DNA of 64,000 nt, taken from assembly GCA_963576735.1 (NCBI GenBank), contig OY755173.1, positions 19,438,873 through 19,502,872 of the forward strand. The letters are read 5' to 3'. Every line of letters begins with the position of its first letter. Positions within the stretch are counted from its first letter, which is position 1. Below the pieces are notes generated by a model. That model was not told the DNA's origin. It saw only the letters and a list, made by a program, of their open reading frames with translations, and did no database searches. Below, piece by piece: positions 13,701-21,373 of this stretch. Position numbers and translations under genes: made by a program. The DNA comes from Bedellia somnulentella (lineage: Eukaryota > Arthropoda > Insecta > Lepidoptera > Bedelliidae).

Positions 13701-16034
13701 TTAACTTAGCCTTTCAAAAACAATTGGGAAATATATATTTTTTATACCAGTAGTACCATAAGTTTATAAGAGATAAGACAGTGCTACATAAATTTGACAC
13801 AACTGTTAACTAGCGCCACAGACTATGCATAAAAACAAGAAAAGGAATACTTCTTTTCAATCTATAAGTCAGTGTTATTCTTATACTGGTTTCAAATATG
13901 TTAAATTCTAACAAATATCCAACCTAATTTATTAATGGTTTTGAAATATCACACATTAAAACATTTAAAAAGTAAATTATAAGAATAGTTAACAAACCTC
14001 AACACTAAGTGGACAATCTGATTTCACTGTACCCTCAAGAAGTACACTACAAGAACAAGATCCTATACAGTTTGCATCCTTCCTCAATACCCTTGCCTGA
14101 GCATCTACAATATTGATGCAGAAAGCCAAGGTTCTTGCCAAACCCCCTGCAGCACCATCAGCATGCACCTGCGATGCTGAGCCAAGTATTTCTGCTGAAT
14201 CTTTGTTGGATGTCAACAGTTTTATTGATATATTAAATATGTGGAGACCCATGAACTGAAAATGAGAAAAAATATAAAATGTATTGTTTTATATGTGATT
14301 ACAGTAAAGTTATAATCAACCTTTTACAACTTTACTTTACAACTGCAATGTTCTTGAATTTTTGTTGTATTATAAAATTTTAATACTTGTTACCATATAA
14401 TCTTTTAGTAACATGTCCCAGCATACATTATTCAAGAAGTACAAAACAAATCCCTGGTAGTCACACACAATAAACCAAATGAACCAATGAACCATAAATG
14501 TGAACTCCCTCACAACAAAATATATTCATTAGGCTTATTCCGCAAAACGGGCGCACAGGAGACGTCGACTTGCGGAAATTACACATTCAAATACATAGGC
14601 TTATTCCATTTATCCACCCTAAAAAATCCTCCCTAAGTCAGATATTCGGAACCGCATGTCCTTCTAGCCACCCTGAACAGGGTGGATATCCGGAATGCAT
14701 ATAATATGGTTCTTCCAATTTTCTACCCTGCCTACGTATAGTCATTTACAGAAAAAAGACCCTAAGTTTGTAAGATATTTTTATTCAAACTGTAAGTAAA
14801 AAAGTAGGTATGTATATCTTAAGTATTTTAATGTTCACAATGTTCCTTGGACCCATTTTGTGTTGTGTATGTTTCTGTAAATTACTGTACTTGGGGTAAA
14901 AAATCGGAAGAACCATATTATATGCATTCCGGATATCCACCCCGTTCAGGGTGGATAGAAGGACATGCATTTCCAAATATCCGACTTAGGGAGGATTTTT
15001 TAGGGTGGATAAACGGAATAAGCCATTCATTACTAAATATTTGTAGCTGACGCAAATAAAGTGAGAATTGGATTAGTTCAAATTTTTGTGTGTCTTAAAT
15101 AATATGTTTCAAACATTTGCCTTTACTTAAAATGATAACTTGTGTGGAACCTATCATGTTTGGTTTTGGAGACAGCAACAAATAAACACAAATGGATATA
15201 TTTTTTGTCTTCTATACTTCTAAATAATACTTTAGATTGACAGCCCAATCTAATCTGTTATAGCACAAAGGGCTACTAATTCATGAGGTCTATACCATAA
15301 TCTAAAAGTGAGGGAAGCAAGAGAGGTTTTCCAGGATTGTGCAAATTGAGCATGAGTTTAAGTTAATCTCTACCAAAAGCCAATTGCATGGAACTATTTT
15401 TTTCTTACCTGTGTAAACATAACAAGACTATGAGGAATCCTTTTATCTCTAAAATCCAACAACTTATTCTGCACATATGATTCTAACTCATCTTTCATGT
15501 CATTCAAATCAGTGGTTTCAACAACATTATCACATCGCGAGTTCTGCTTGGAGAGCAGTGGTTTAAGTATTGTCTCAACGACTGCACTTCGCTTTTCTTC
15601 AATGTCATTTGTGATTTCTATGTCTCTAAGAATTAACGAAACCAGTTTGTTAATTTCAGAACTAAAGAAACTACTTTTGACGGATACTTCATTGATGTGC
15701 TGAAAGAATATAAGTATAGAATGAATGTAAGTACGGTTATTAGGTAAAGTTACGTTCAGAAAAAGCAAGACGCTCACCAGAGAGTATCCATCTTTTGATA
15801 AATTAACATCTCTTAATGTTAACTTCGGAACAGCAATCCGACCAATTTTCAGGTTTATATGATATTTTCTCTTAAATAGCCAAGCTAGCACTGTTGGCAG
15901 TATCCTAAAAAAAATCCATCGGTAATTAAAGAGTTATTATGATCAATTCAATAAAAAAGAAAGTAATATTTTTACCATGATACACAAGAGTAAGCAATGA
16001 ATATGATAAAAGACAATACAATTAATGCATTCAT
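182..16034 (-). CDS. hob: hobbit / BLTP2 (KIAA0100) bridge-like lipid transfer protein, N-terminal 15 coding exons (3' end off window)
   Basis: I found fifteen exons on the minus strand. Every acceptor/donor pair obeys GT-AG and all codon phases agree, giving 898 codons from an ATG at 16034. The protein starts with a hydrophobic N-terminal anchor (MNALIVLSFIIFIAYSC) followed by a basic stretch (WLFKRKYHINLKIGRIAVPK), the arrangement of Hobbit/KIAA0100. Later segments also fit this family from memory: SCSVLLEG in exon 4, YERLSP-like QRFSPLVPK in exon 5, LVLPWNRLW in exon 14, and IFPYKHRFAEA with VKWLK and KPFT in exon 15. Known biology: these ER-membrane proteins form a long hydrophobic groove and carry lipid at ER-plasma membrane contacts. 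The full protein is about 2,200 residues, so the C-terminal 60 percent lies left of the window. The introns carry many SINEs, LINEs and MITEs. BLTP1/Tweek was the alternative considered; the N-terminus argues against it. Confidence 0.85.
351..1124 (-). other. hobbit intron 14
   Basis: A very A-rich intron (many AAATA and AACAAAA runs). I recognise no element or RNA gene in it. Confidence 0.5.
1125..1353 (-). CDS. hob: hobbit coding exon 14
   Basis: It has 75 codons with split codons at both ends. The acceptor GTCGAAAG was chosen because the stronger-looking AAACAG downstream would give an immediate stop. The donor is CTCTG|GTAAGT. It includes LLISYTHDIGLSLEWSIVKG and LVLPWNRLW. Confidence 0.83.
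1589..1936 (-). CDS. hob: hobbit coding exon 13
   Basis: It has 115 codons with split codons at both ends, acceptor TATTTTCAG and donor GCAACAG|GTTTGT. It includes VDLEWCANVHLKILTFVRF. Confidence 0.85.
2083..2332 (-). mobile_element. SINE-A copy (near full length) in hobbit intron 12
   Basis: Read on the minus strand it runs from the GCTGTGTGGTG-type head to a TATGTATGCATGTATG tail. The core includes the GGTTGGAGACCC region (here GGGCGGTTGGAGACCCAT). No clear target duplication. Confidence 0.8.
2624..2936 (-). CDS. hob: hobbit coding exon 12
   Basis: It has 104 codons plus one base, acceptor ATTTTTATAG and donor TATAAAT|GTAAGT. It contains MMDCLRFEWNEKVAKTI and SINIALSHINVFVIVSETI, which are beta-strand-like groove repeats. 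Confidence 0.85.
3173..3781. mobile_element. Fold-back DNA element FB1, copy 1
   Basis: The ends are ATGTCGTGGCCATATCGTAG and its reverse complement, with long near-perfect inverted arms full of the palindrome TTTCATGAAATG and of CACGATGTGGCC. There is no coding capacity. A second copy lies at 49861-50451. This is likely a non-autonomous DNA transposon (MITE). It sits in hobbit intron 11. Confidence 0.8.
3776..3905 (-). mobile_element. RTE-like LINE 3' end fragment
   Basis: The reverse complement contains GATCGTACAAAGTGGCGATC, AGTCTCTGCCTACCCC and then GGCGTGAGTATAAGTATATG. This matches the 3' end of the fuller copy at 29161-29765. It abuts FB1 copy 1. Confidence 0.7.
4220..4471 (-). mobile_element. 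SINE-A copy with 10-bp target duplication
   Basis: A full-length copy flanked by ACACCTAACA at 4210-4219 and 4472-4481. It lies 32 bp from the splice donor of hobbit exon 11. Confidence 0.85.
4504..4629 (-). CDS. hob: hobbit coding exon 11
   Basis: It has 42 codons in phase 0, acceptor TGCCTGCTAG and donor ACTAAG|GTATAG. It includes WGAALLAVALLKCATIAP. A SINE-A copy ends 32 bp downstream of the donor. Confidence 0.75.
4743..4815. repeat. (CA)n microsatellite
   Basis: A run of about 36 CA units interrupted by a few CATA units. A Thr-His repeat ORF over it is not a gene. Confidence 0.95.
5045..5122 (-). mobile_element. Fold-back retroposon family D fragment
   Basis: The reverse complement of the family's 3' end (TTCATGAAAACCTCATGTGG) is followed directly by TTCTTTCCTTTATTTATTC in the opposite orientation. 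Both halves also occur at 13456-13664 and 62093-62222. Confidence 0.65.
5186..5410 (-). mobile_element. SINE-B copy, diverged
   Basis: The minus strand carries a tRNA-like A box (GATAGCTCAGTGGGTAGAAC) and the body with AAAACATTTTGAGGAAACCC and GTACAAAACGG. It corresponds to the better copies at 16837 and 47369. Confidence 0.75.
5470..5531 (-). CDS. hob: hobbit coding exon 10 (small)
   Basis: This is a 62-base exon, acceptor TTGTGTACAG and donor GCTGAG|GTATGT. It encodes QSYSSRLVSLLLARRGAMAE. It lies across a 4-kb intron that holds an antisense LINE. It is supported by phase and by its GC-rich composition. Confidence 0.72.
5980..6002 (-). mobile_element. SINE-A tail, split by the LINE at 6003-9271
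   Basis: TTACATACATACATATACTCA is the reverse-complemented SINE-A tail. The rest of the copy resumes at 9272 on the far side of the LINE. ATACTCA is present on both sides. Confidence 0.65.
6013..7880 (+). pseudogene. LINE reverse transcriptase (defective)
   Basis: Two frames carry the protein. There is a stop after DCDTSQL near 6148, then 507 open codons up to 7770, then a frame change near 7760 after which the usual C-terminus (FVARAVNLWNSLPVDIR) continues to about 7880. RT motifs visible: FRPISILPFLSKVLERL, DFQSGFRTGHST, LLDFSNAFNTVD, AGVPQGGVLSPLLFSLF and the catalytic YADDLQIY near 7030. The protein is one endonuclease domain shorter than a complete ORF2. Recently active or slightly decayed; dead as it stands. 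Confidence 0.85.
8027..9046 (+). mobile_element. Repeat inserted into the LINE 3' UTR
   Basis: It starts CTAGCTGACCCCACAGACTT and ends CTTTATAATATTAGTATAGA, termini I associate with very common lepidopteran interspersed repeats (RTE- or Helitron-like). A second similar 3' end (CACATTTATAATATTAATAG) at about 8392 suggests a composite. No coding capacity is seen. Confidence 0.5.
9272..9385 (-). mobile_element. SINE-A partial copy (other half of the copy at 5980)
   Basis: It reads ATACTCACGGCTATAAATCC through to GGAAGTTAAGTGGGGAACAG, then stops matching. The head part is lost. Confidence 0.75.
9592..9750 (-). CDS. hob: hobbit coding exon 9
   Basis: The acceptor is TTTTCATAG. Two donors are possible: AGAG|GTGGGT at 9592 and GGTGG|GTAATA at 9588. 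Only the first keeps the exon 10 frame open, so I chose it. It encodes QGCAELRTAKMQCHVRGH and LKLKLDQLRDTR. Confidence 0.78.
10264..10408 (-). CDS. hob: hobbit coding exon 8
   Basis: It has 48 codons plus one base, acceptor AATATTTCAG and donor CAGCATT|GTAAGT. The frame was fixed by the phases of exons 7 and 9; it includes LNCFYKHQDMIQWY. A longer ORF in another frame over the same bases is a shadow. Confidence 0.78.
10532..10918 (-). mobile_element. SINE-B copy with triplicated A-box segment
   Basis: It is a tRNA-headed SINE on the minus strand. The head contains three perfect copies of a 22-bp unit. Body signals are GAGGAAACCCACATGG, CGTACAAAACGGCGATAAG and a CCCCTATCACGTGAG segment, then a TTATGTTATG-type tail. 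Confidence 0.85.
10851..10916 (-). repeat. 22-bp tandem triplication of the SINE A box
   Basis: CCACTGGGCTATCACGGTTG-CT occurs three times without a mismatch. On the minus strand each unit holds TAGCCCAGTGG, which fits the pol III A-box consensus. Confidence 0.9.
10977..11164 (-). pseudogene. Two decayed tandem duplicates of hobbit exon 7 (3' half)
   Basis: Copy A (10977-11053) and copy B (11085-11164) both match the last 25 or so codons of exon 7, beginning at ATGGAC and ending at GATGCTAA/GATGCGAAG followed by GTAATT or GTATTT. Each is preceded by TAG in place of CAG. Single-base indels and stops break both frames. Confidence 0.75.
11217..11378 (-). CDS. hob: hobbit coding exon 7
   Basis: It has 54 codons in phase 0, acceptor ATTTCCAG and donor GCTAAG|GTTTAG. 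It is markedly more GC-rich than its surroundings. Two decayed copies of its 3' half lie in the next intron (10977-11053 and 11085-11164). Confidence 0.83.
11575..11895. mobile_element. Small inverted-repeat element (MITE-like) in hobbit intron 6
   Basis: A perfect 30-bp inverted repeat (11594-11623 and 11847-11876) begins CGACGTTTCGAAAACTTTTC. Between the arms is a 12-bp palindrome, CCTTGCTTGGTT and AACCAAGCAAGG, with a 3-base loop. Confidence 0.7.
12050..12139 (-). CDS. hob: hobbit coding exon 6
   Basis: It has 30 codons in phase 0, acceptor CCTTTTCAG and donor TTACAT|GTAAGG. The exon carries the alternating hydrophobic pattern of beta strands (FSFRVDATTVGFVD). Confidence 0.83.
12140..12748 (-). 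other. hobbit intron 5
   Basis: AT-rich intron. ORFs here are low-complexity. I see no repeat that I can name. Confidence 0.45.
12749..12904 (-). CDS. hob: hobbit coding exon 5
   Basis: It has 52 codons in phase 0, acceptor ATATTTCAG and donor CCAAAG|GTTTGA. It ends in the conserved-looking FVQRFSPLVPK. Confidence 0.85.
13160..13320 (+). mobile_element. RTE-like LINE 3' fragment
   Basis: It carries AAAAAGGCAGGCGTCTGAAG, AAATAGCATGTATGA and GCCAGGATCGTACAAAGTGG, matching the C-terminal coding end of the copy at 29161-29765. Several indels. Confidence 0.7.
13456..13664. mobile_element. Fold-back tRNA-derived retroposon (family D) with 13-bp target duplication
   Basis: TATGAAGTACATG flanks it at 13443-13455 and 13665-13677. 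The left half (minus strand) is a whole tRNA-like unit (13494-13566) followed by TTTTTCTTTCCTTTATTTAT. The right half (plus strand) repeats the T-arm region and the same tail, then adds ATCCCCACATGAGGTTTTCA. The two halves are head to head. Confidence 0.75.
13494..13566 (-). pseudogene. tRNA-like head of retroposon family D
   Basis: It has an acceptor stem GACACGG with CTGTGTC, a D arm GCTC/GAGC, and a perfect T arm GCGGG-TTCGACT-CCCGC. The anticodon stem (ACGGG against ACCCA) does not pair. This makes a working tRNA gene unlikely. Confidence 0.7.
13998..14255 (-). CDS. hob: hobbit coding exon 4
   Basis: It has 86 codons in phase 0, acceptor CATTTTCAG and donor GTTGAG|GTTTGT. Motifs include AEILGSASQVHADGA and CSCSVLLEG, which I recognise as a conserved part of the family. 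Confidence 0.85.
14598..15024. mobile_element. Fold-back MITE in hobbit intron 3
   Basis: The ends are GGCTTATTCC and GGAATAAGCC. The arms are about 130 bp and over 90 percent complementary, including CACCCTAAAAAATCCTCCCT and ATCCGGAATGCATATAATAT. The centre is non-coding. A fragment of the same end is at 14529-14550. Confidence 0.8.
15303..15372 (+). mobile_element. RTE-like LINE 3' scrap
   Basis: GAAGCAAGAGAGGTTTTCCA and GGATTGTGCAAATTG resemble the coding 3' end at about 29665. Very diverged. Confidence 0.45.
15409..15699 (-). CDS. hob: hobbit coding exon 3
   Basis: The acceptor is TTCTTTCAG and the donor is ACACAG|GTAAGA. It is exactly 97 codons in phase 0, including SSEINKLVSLILRDIEIT. 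The first part continues the beta-groove pattern. The remainder is charged and probably a loop. Confidence 0.85.
15778..15904 (-). CDS. hob: hobbit coding exon 2
   Basis: The acceptor is TTTTTTTTAG and the donor is CTCTG|GTGAGC. It encodes 42 codons with the motifs LKIGRIAVPKLTLRDVNLSK and DGYSL. This is the start of the groove-forming region, the part most typical of the Hobbit N-terminus. Confidence 0.85.
15976..16034 (-). CDS. hob: hobbit coding exon 1 (start codon and membrane anchor)
   Basis: It encodes 19 codons plus two bases from the ATG at 16034 and consists almost entirely of a transmembrane/signal-anchor helix. The donor is TCATG|GTAAAA. The two spare bases TG join the first G of exon 2 to give Trp. 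This ATG was chosen because the hydrophobic anchor begins immediately at it. Confidence 0.78.
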
Positions 16035-16749
16035 TGTACTCTATTGATAACCAATTCTTGCACAATAGTACACCATTATAAATTATTAAATAGTTTATTT
16101 ATAACTTGAATTAAATCAAAATAAACAAATTGGAATAAACATAACATAACCTCATTCGTATCGTACTGTGACTTTGACAAACAATTTGGCCGAGGCTATT
16201 TTCACCGAAAGTCTTTTTTTATATAATGGCACAGATAATATAAATAATGATTTTACGGCCCTGGTTTCTTAATCTTTTGAGCCAACCGAAAATCTATGTA
16301 AACTTACGAATGACTCAAAGCCTTACTAAAAGTATAAAACAAAGCACAATTAGGAAATAAACTAAGGAGCTTCAAATTTAATTTTACTTTACAATAAACG
16401 GTTTCTTTTTTATACTCTTTGTTTTGCAACCTAATCTAAAGTATTCTAATAATTCTCCCAACACAACATTATTATCATCCCATATTGGAGTCAATTAAAT
16501 ATAAGCGAAAAACTGAATAAAATACTATAAAACAATCCATTAATTTCATATCCATCCATCCATCCACGTCAATCTTCGGTGTCAATAGCCAAACATTGGC
16601 GGAAACGTCAACTTGACATCACAGCTGATCTTCCCGCCAAAAGAAAATTCTCATATTTTTTTTCGGTCGAATCAGCCGCGGCGAAACATTTCGGATTCCT
16701 TAATGTCAATGTCATTATTTGCTGTCACATAACATCTGATTCTGCATGC
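16035..16749 (-). promoter_or_regulatory. hobbit upstream region with two E2F-like sites
   Basis: It has no ORF or repeat. At 16631-16642 TTCCCGCCAAAA is a full E2F/DP consensus on the minus strand, and TTGGCGGAAA at 16596 is a second near match in the opposite sense. GCAGCTGATC-like E-box CAGCTG lies at 16623. The transcription start cannot be placed. Confidence 0.4.
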
Positions 16750-16800
16750 TAGTACGAGCGACCTTTTTACTAGATATCGAGTGGTATAAAATTATGGACA
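16750..16800 (-). mobile_element. MITE half, split by SINE-B and other DNA
   Basis: GTACGAGCGACCTTTTTACT matches the terminal 50 bp of the intact copy at 45684-45806. The other half is at 17440-17545. Confidence 0.6.
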
Positions 16801-16836
16801 TAAAATAAAATTATATATTATTATATTAAATTATAT

Positions 16837-17210
16837 GCGACATGATAGTCCAGTGGGTAGAACACCCGCCCGAAAAACAGAAGGGCGTGAGTTCCAATCC
16901 TGGGACGGGCCTACACCAATTTGTCTTTTCTAAAGTCATATGTGTGGTTAATTTATCATGGTTGCTAACGGTGAGGGAAAACATCGTGAGGAAACCCACA
17001 TGGCTGAGTTGTACTTAGTCATGTGACAGTGTATTCGTACAAAACGGCGATAGGCCTGCCCCCTATCACGTGAGTACACTGTCTAAGCAAAACGTGGGTA
17101 CCTTCTCTGGAAACTAGATGGCGCTTGCCATGTGAGTTCAGGAGTATTGGTACCTCTGCCAACCCCTTCGGGGATAAACGGCGTGAACGTTTATGTTATA
17201 TTATGTTATG
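16837..17210 (+). mobile_element. SINE-B, full length, 9-bp target duplication
   Basis: It is tRNA-derived: A box TAGTCCAGTGG, B-box-like GAGTTCCAATCC, then a body ending CCCCTTCGGGGATAAACGGC and a TTATGTTATATTATGTTATG tail. TAAATTATA is at 16827-16835 and 17211-17219. It is closely similar to 47369-47732. Confidence 0.88.
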
Positions 17211-17439
17211 TAAATTATACACATAAAATTATTCTTAACTAAGGACCCGAATTAGGTGTAGTACCAACAAGCTCCTGGAGATCATTGCGGACAGAGTTGA
17301 TAGTCCAATTTTAAATCATTGGTCATCACTCCATGTGATGAGTAATATAAATTTCAAATTCTACTAACATTGTTTATAAGTCTTTTCACTAACAGATATA
17401 TGGACATTTTGTAACTGATTTGTCTGAAATAAATGATTT

Positions 17440-17545
17440 CATTATTACAATAGCCATCTCTTACGCACTTACTTAGTATCGTATACTGTTATCTTATTCT
17501 AACCGATATCATGACGATAACATTGCGCTCGTGCTATGTTATCGT
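17440..17545 (-). mobile_element. MITE, second half
   Basis: It matches the other end of the MITE at 45684-45806 (ACTAAGTAAGTGCG and GAGATGGCTAT on the minus strand). It ends in a perfect 14-bp hairpin, CATGACGATAACAT against ATGTTATCGTCATG. Confidence 0.6.
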
Positions 17546-17653
17546 CATGTATGGAGGGTAAAGGCAAAGGTACTCTTGGTACTCTCATGATCTCCACCTC
17601 ATCGAATCGTTTACTATACGCCGCGCCGCCCCATTATAAAGTTTTTATCATTA

Positions 17654-17815
17654 GCTGTTTAGTGTCGGCTTAGAATAGCTGTACCCTATTTCTTCCTGTT
17701 GGTGTTTGTAAGAGGCGGCTAAGGGTATTGGGGCTTTAAATGTGATCTTTGGGTGAGGCGTTTGTAGATGGATCTCCAAAAAACTTGGTGATACAATATT
17801 TTCTCCACTCAAATT
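17654..17815 (+). mobile_element. SINE-A copy, truncated
   Basis: It runs from the head GCTGTTTAGTGTCGGCTTAG to about CTCCACTCAAA, then is replaced by the 595-bp fold-back element. Confidence 0.75.
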
Positions 17816-18407
17816 GGCCTAGACCTCGTTTTTATAACATACCCTTTTTATACTATAAATCGATAAAGAACATCATACTTCAAAACTTTGCCCATGGAAT
17901 GCCTATCTAAAATATTGTAATTTTCAAAAAAAAATGATAATTAAAAATTGTCGTACCTAGTTCAAACTGAGAATGTATAGAATGAGATTCCTTGCTTCAG
18001 TGAAAATAAGAAATAAAAAAAAAACATTTGATCTATGCTATTCGCTCTGTAAACAAAAATATTACTTCTTTCGGTATTTTCCAGTTCTATTGATCGTCGT
18101 TGAAAAATAATATCATGAAAATAAACCGGTAAGCGAGCGATTGAACTGGAAAATACCGAAAAGAGTTATGATTTTGTTTACACCATAGATCAAATGTTTT
18201 TTTTTATTTCTTATTTTCACTGAAGCAAGGAATCTCATTCTATACATTCTCAGTTTGAACTAGGTACGACAATTTTTAATTATTATTTTATTTTGAAAAT
18301 TACAATATTTTAGATAGGCATTCCATGGGCAAAGTTGTTTAGTTTGATGTCCTTTATCGATTTATAATATAAAAAGGGTATGTTATAAAAGCGAGGTCTA
18401 GGCCAAT
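17813..18407. mobile_element. Large fold-back element (arms about 270 bp)
   Basis: The ends are ATTGGCCTAGACCTCG and CGAGGTCTAGGCCAAT. Almost the whole 595 bp is one inverted repeat, with a centre of about 50 bases around 18090-18140. Arm landmarks include CCATGGAATGCCTATCTAAA with its complement at 18315, and GGTATTTTCCAGTTC with its complement at 18152. No ORF. Confidence 0.85.
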
Positions 18408-18424
18408 TCTTGTGTCTGTTTCTG

Positions 18425-18640
18425 AGCACCGCCAAGTTTATAGCTGCCATGAACAACATGGCATTCGTCATATAATGCCTCTTATATGCTGATGATCAAG
18501 TGCTACTTGCATTGTAGGTTGAAGAGTTGCAAGAGACGATGAATATTGCATGTGCGTCTTTTGAAAGAAAAAAACCATGGTTTTTGAGAGAGAAGAATAT
18601 GACCGAATGTGTTATTTAGATTAATGGTCAGTCCTGTCAG
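18425..18640 (+). pseudogene. RTE-like reverse transcriptase fragment
   Basis: It translates to LLYADDQVLLAL, then a stop, then VEELQETMNIACASFERK. The YADD box is the RT active site. The internal stop and flanking loss show it is dead. Confidence 0.6.
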
Positions 18641-20036
18641 TCAAAAAAAGTCAAAAGTCAAAAAGTTTATTTTTCAAAATAAAGTTAAATACTAACATTT
18701 TTTGAACGTCAAAGTTTTAAATGAATCGTTAATCCGTTGCTTCGGAAGGTGTTCGTAAAGAGAAGAAGCAACAAAGAAACTCTTTACATTCACATTTTTT
18801 CATTTTTTCAAAATATGGTTTGTACAATTTCAGTTTATAAACATGTTTTTACTTTACAAAAGATTTTCTATGCGACCAAACCAAACGCTAGTTTGACATA
18901 ATTAAAATAAATTGTCCATCACAAAAACCAATCACATAACGTGAGAAGAAAAATCCTCACCAGACAATTATTCCTAGGAATAACGAGGGAAGATTTATAG
19001 CTTTACGGACATGGTCATGTGCGCGTTGGGTCCTTGTCGTTTAAAAAATCTTGAACACTGTAGTAAGATTTCTTTAAAAGCATGGCTTTAATTGCCTTTT
19101 TAAAAATGCCACAGGCAATTCCAATATGTCGACGCCTTACTGCCAAAACCAACTATCTGCATGATTTGTTGTTTTGAGAAAACTTAAGTTAAAGGTTTCT
19201 TTGACGTTAACTCAATAGCTTAAGTGATTATGCGTGTTATGTTTGCTTTTTTATTTGAGTTATATTTTCATTAATAGGAAAATTTAATTCCAATAACTCT
19301 ATTATGATGCCAAGTAGGTGAAATTCGCAGTTAAACTGCGAAGAGCATGCATATAAGTGGTTCTGCCTGTAGAAAGTAAATTTTGTTAATTTGTGTTCTA
19401 ATTGGTTTATACTGCGATAGTGAATTGTTAAAGTTGTATTCTTTACAGTTTATTACAAATAGATATTTTATAACTTATTTAAAGTTAACAGAATCAGAGT
19501 ATGCTGATTTATCTATAATTTACCTGTCACATACATGGTTTTGCTTGTAGAATATTATTTAAATTCACCTTTAAGTGCACAATAGTTCATAGTAAAACGC
19601 AAAAATTAATAAACATACTAAAATAATACAAAATGTCGTAAAGTGTAACACCAATCAGTATCAATTTTACCACGTATGATATCCGTAGCCTTTGGATGGT
19701 GTTTCAGAACTTATTTATCAATTTTCAAACTTTGGTGGTGAAAAAATAAAGGTTAAACCACGCATGTTTATTCCACAATTACGGTCGAGGGCTGTGATAA
19801 ATTTTAATACAGTAACAATTAAATAAAAGCACTTTATGCGTATTTTAATAATATTTAATCATATTAATCATTTTTCTAACTTTCAACAAAAGAATCAATT
19901 TTTTTATTTATTTTATAATCAATCTCAAATTACAACTATGATACCATTTTTATGTATTTGACTCAACAGTTTTTTAGTTCAAACGATAACGTTAAGTAGG
20001 CCACTAACAATTAATAATTAAAACGAGTAAATTTTG
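18641..20036. other. Unassigned intergenic stretch
   Basis: About 18640-18790 looks like a decayed repeat (TTGCTTCGGAAGGTGTTC and AGAAGCAACAAAGAAACTC). The rest is AT-rich with no ORF, exon or named element that I can defend. Confidence 0.35.
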
Positions 20037-20056
20037 ATTGAGCATTACTTCCATAA

Positions 20057-20758
20057 TCAATCTTCATCACTACTACTCTCTTCGACAGCAACGTCCGGAA
20101 CCCGATCTATTATGTCATTTTTACATTTTAAAGATTGATACCACCCATGCTACTCTTCTGGAATCACACCCTTTTCGCATAGACTCGATAAGTCTTTTTT
20201 CTTTGCTGCACTTATGCTTAGTGTTTGGTCGTAAAGTGGTTTAAGTACCGGCGGCAATAAGACAACTTCTTCTGCAGTTGTCACAGATTCTACAGAGTTT
20301 GGGTTTGAACGTCGGGTAGCTCGTACGGCACGATGATGGGTAGTTGTAGTAGTCTCCAGCACTAGAAAATCTTCCGACATATCGTAGTTAAAGTATATTC
20401 TAGTATCACCTTTTACATATTTCATTCTCTTTATTTTAAGCCAATTTATTTCCCCCCTCCTGTATCCTTCGTTTTATTTTTTATTATTTCCGCCGCCAGT
20501 TTTTTAAGGTCCAGAAATTCATTATATTTAAACTCCTTGACTTGATACCGTTCTTTCTTAACTTTTTTTCCGTTAACTTTACAAACTCCTTTTGCTCTTG
20601 CGTTCTTAAAAATGTTAATCCAGTCAGTTATAGAGAATACATCCACATGTTTTTTTGCATGTTCAATGCTTTTGTGCATGGAATCATGGTATACCATCTC
20701 ATACAAAATGTTTTTAGTTACCTCTACGCTCAATAGATGGAGTTGAGATATAGTTGCC
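20057..20758 (-). pseudogene. C-terminal piece of a multicopy transposase-like protein, broken
   Basis: On the minus strand it encodes HDSMHKSIEHAKKHVDVFSI, then EFLDLKKLAAEIIKNKTKD, INWLKIKRMKYVKGDTRIYF, PISAAKK-like LSISAAKKKDLSSLCEKGVI and an acidic end ESSSDED. The frame changes at a run of six Gs (about 20452-20457), and a TAG lies at 20150 in place of a Tyr codon. From memory this resembles an insect multicopy family (possibly DUF7869) whose catalytic part is the piece at 23905-24402. The possible acceptor TTTTAAAAG lies at its start. Confidence 0.5.
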
Positions 20759-21081
20759 TTTTAAAATAAAAACTTAAAATGTCTAATTATCCTTTAAAAA
20801 GCCAAAAGATAGTTAGATAAATATAACATGGTAATTTATTTTGTCACTTAATACCATAAAACATAAATTATTATAAATATAAGCAAAATATAAAAAAAAA
20901 ACTATACTTTTGTTTTTATGAAATTGTATTCCTAAATGATTATTGTAGAACTACATCTATTTAACTAAAATGTTTAGTGATTTCAACTACCGACAATAGA
21001 TGGCGCCAAAATGAGATTGTGTTTATTGACGTATCTTACTTGTTTTGATTTGCGTCCAAGTAATCGAATTGGTGATAATTG

Positions 21082-21180
21082 TCGACTTAAAATAACACTA
21101 CCCCATTACTACTCGTGGGTGATTGCAAGAGGCGACTCACGGGGTATAGGGGCTTTTTAAGTGATTTTAATTTTTAACGA
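21082..21180 (+). mobile_element. SINE-A partial copy
   Basis: GTCGACTTAAAATAACACTA through GGCGACTCACGGGGTATAGG. The tail half is missing. Confidence 0.6.
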
Positions 21181-21214
21181 CCTCGGCGTACACGTTTGCA
21201 CCAATAAGAGACTG

Positions 21215-21312
21215 TGCTAACAAGTGTCCCAAGTTTGTCAGGGTCGTACAAAGTGGCGATCGATAATCTCTAACTATCCCAATGTGAACTAACGGCGTGA
21301 GAATATATATGT
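21215..21312 (+). mobile_element. RTE-like LINE 3' end fragment
   Basis: GTCGTACAAAGTGGCGATCG, AATCTCTAACTATCCC and then ACTAACGGCGTGAGAATATA. It keeps the tail shared with SINE-A. Confidence 0.65.
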
Positions 21313-21373
21313 AATTTTAATTCCTGCCGCATCGCTCAAAAATAACCTTGTTCCATTTCTTATCACTATTTTT

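Noticed and set aside
182..16034. BLTP1/Tweek as the identity of the minus-strand gene
   Set aside because: The short N-terminal anchor followed by LKIGR and the FPYKHRFA / PWNRLW motifs suit BLTP2/Hobbit better.
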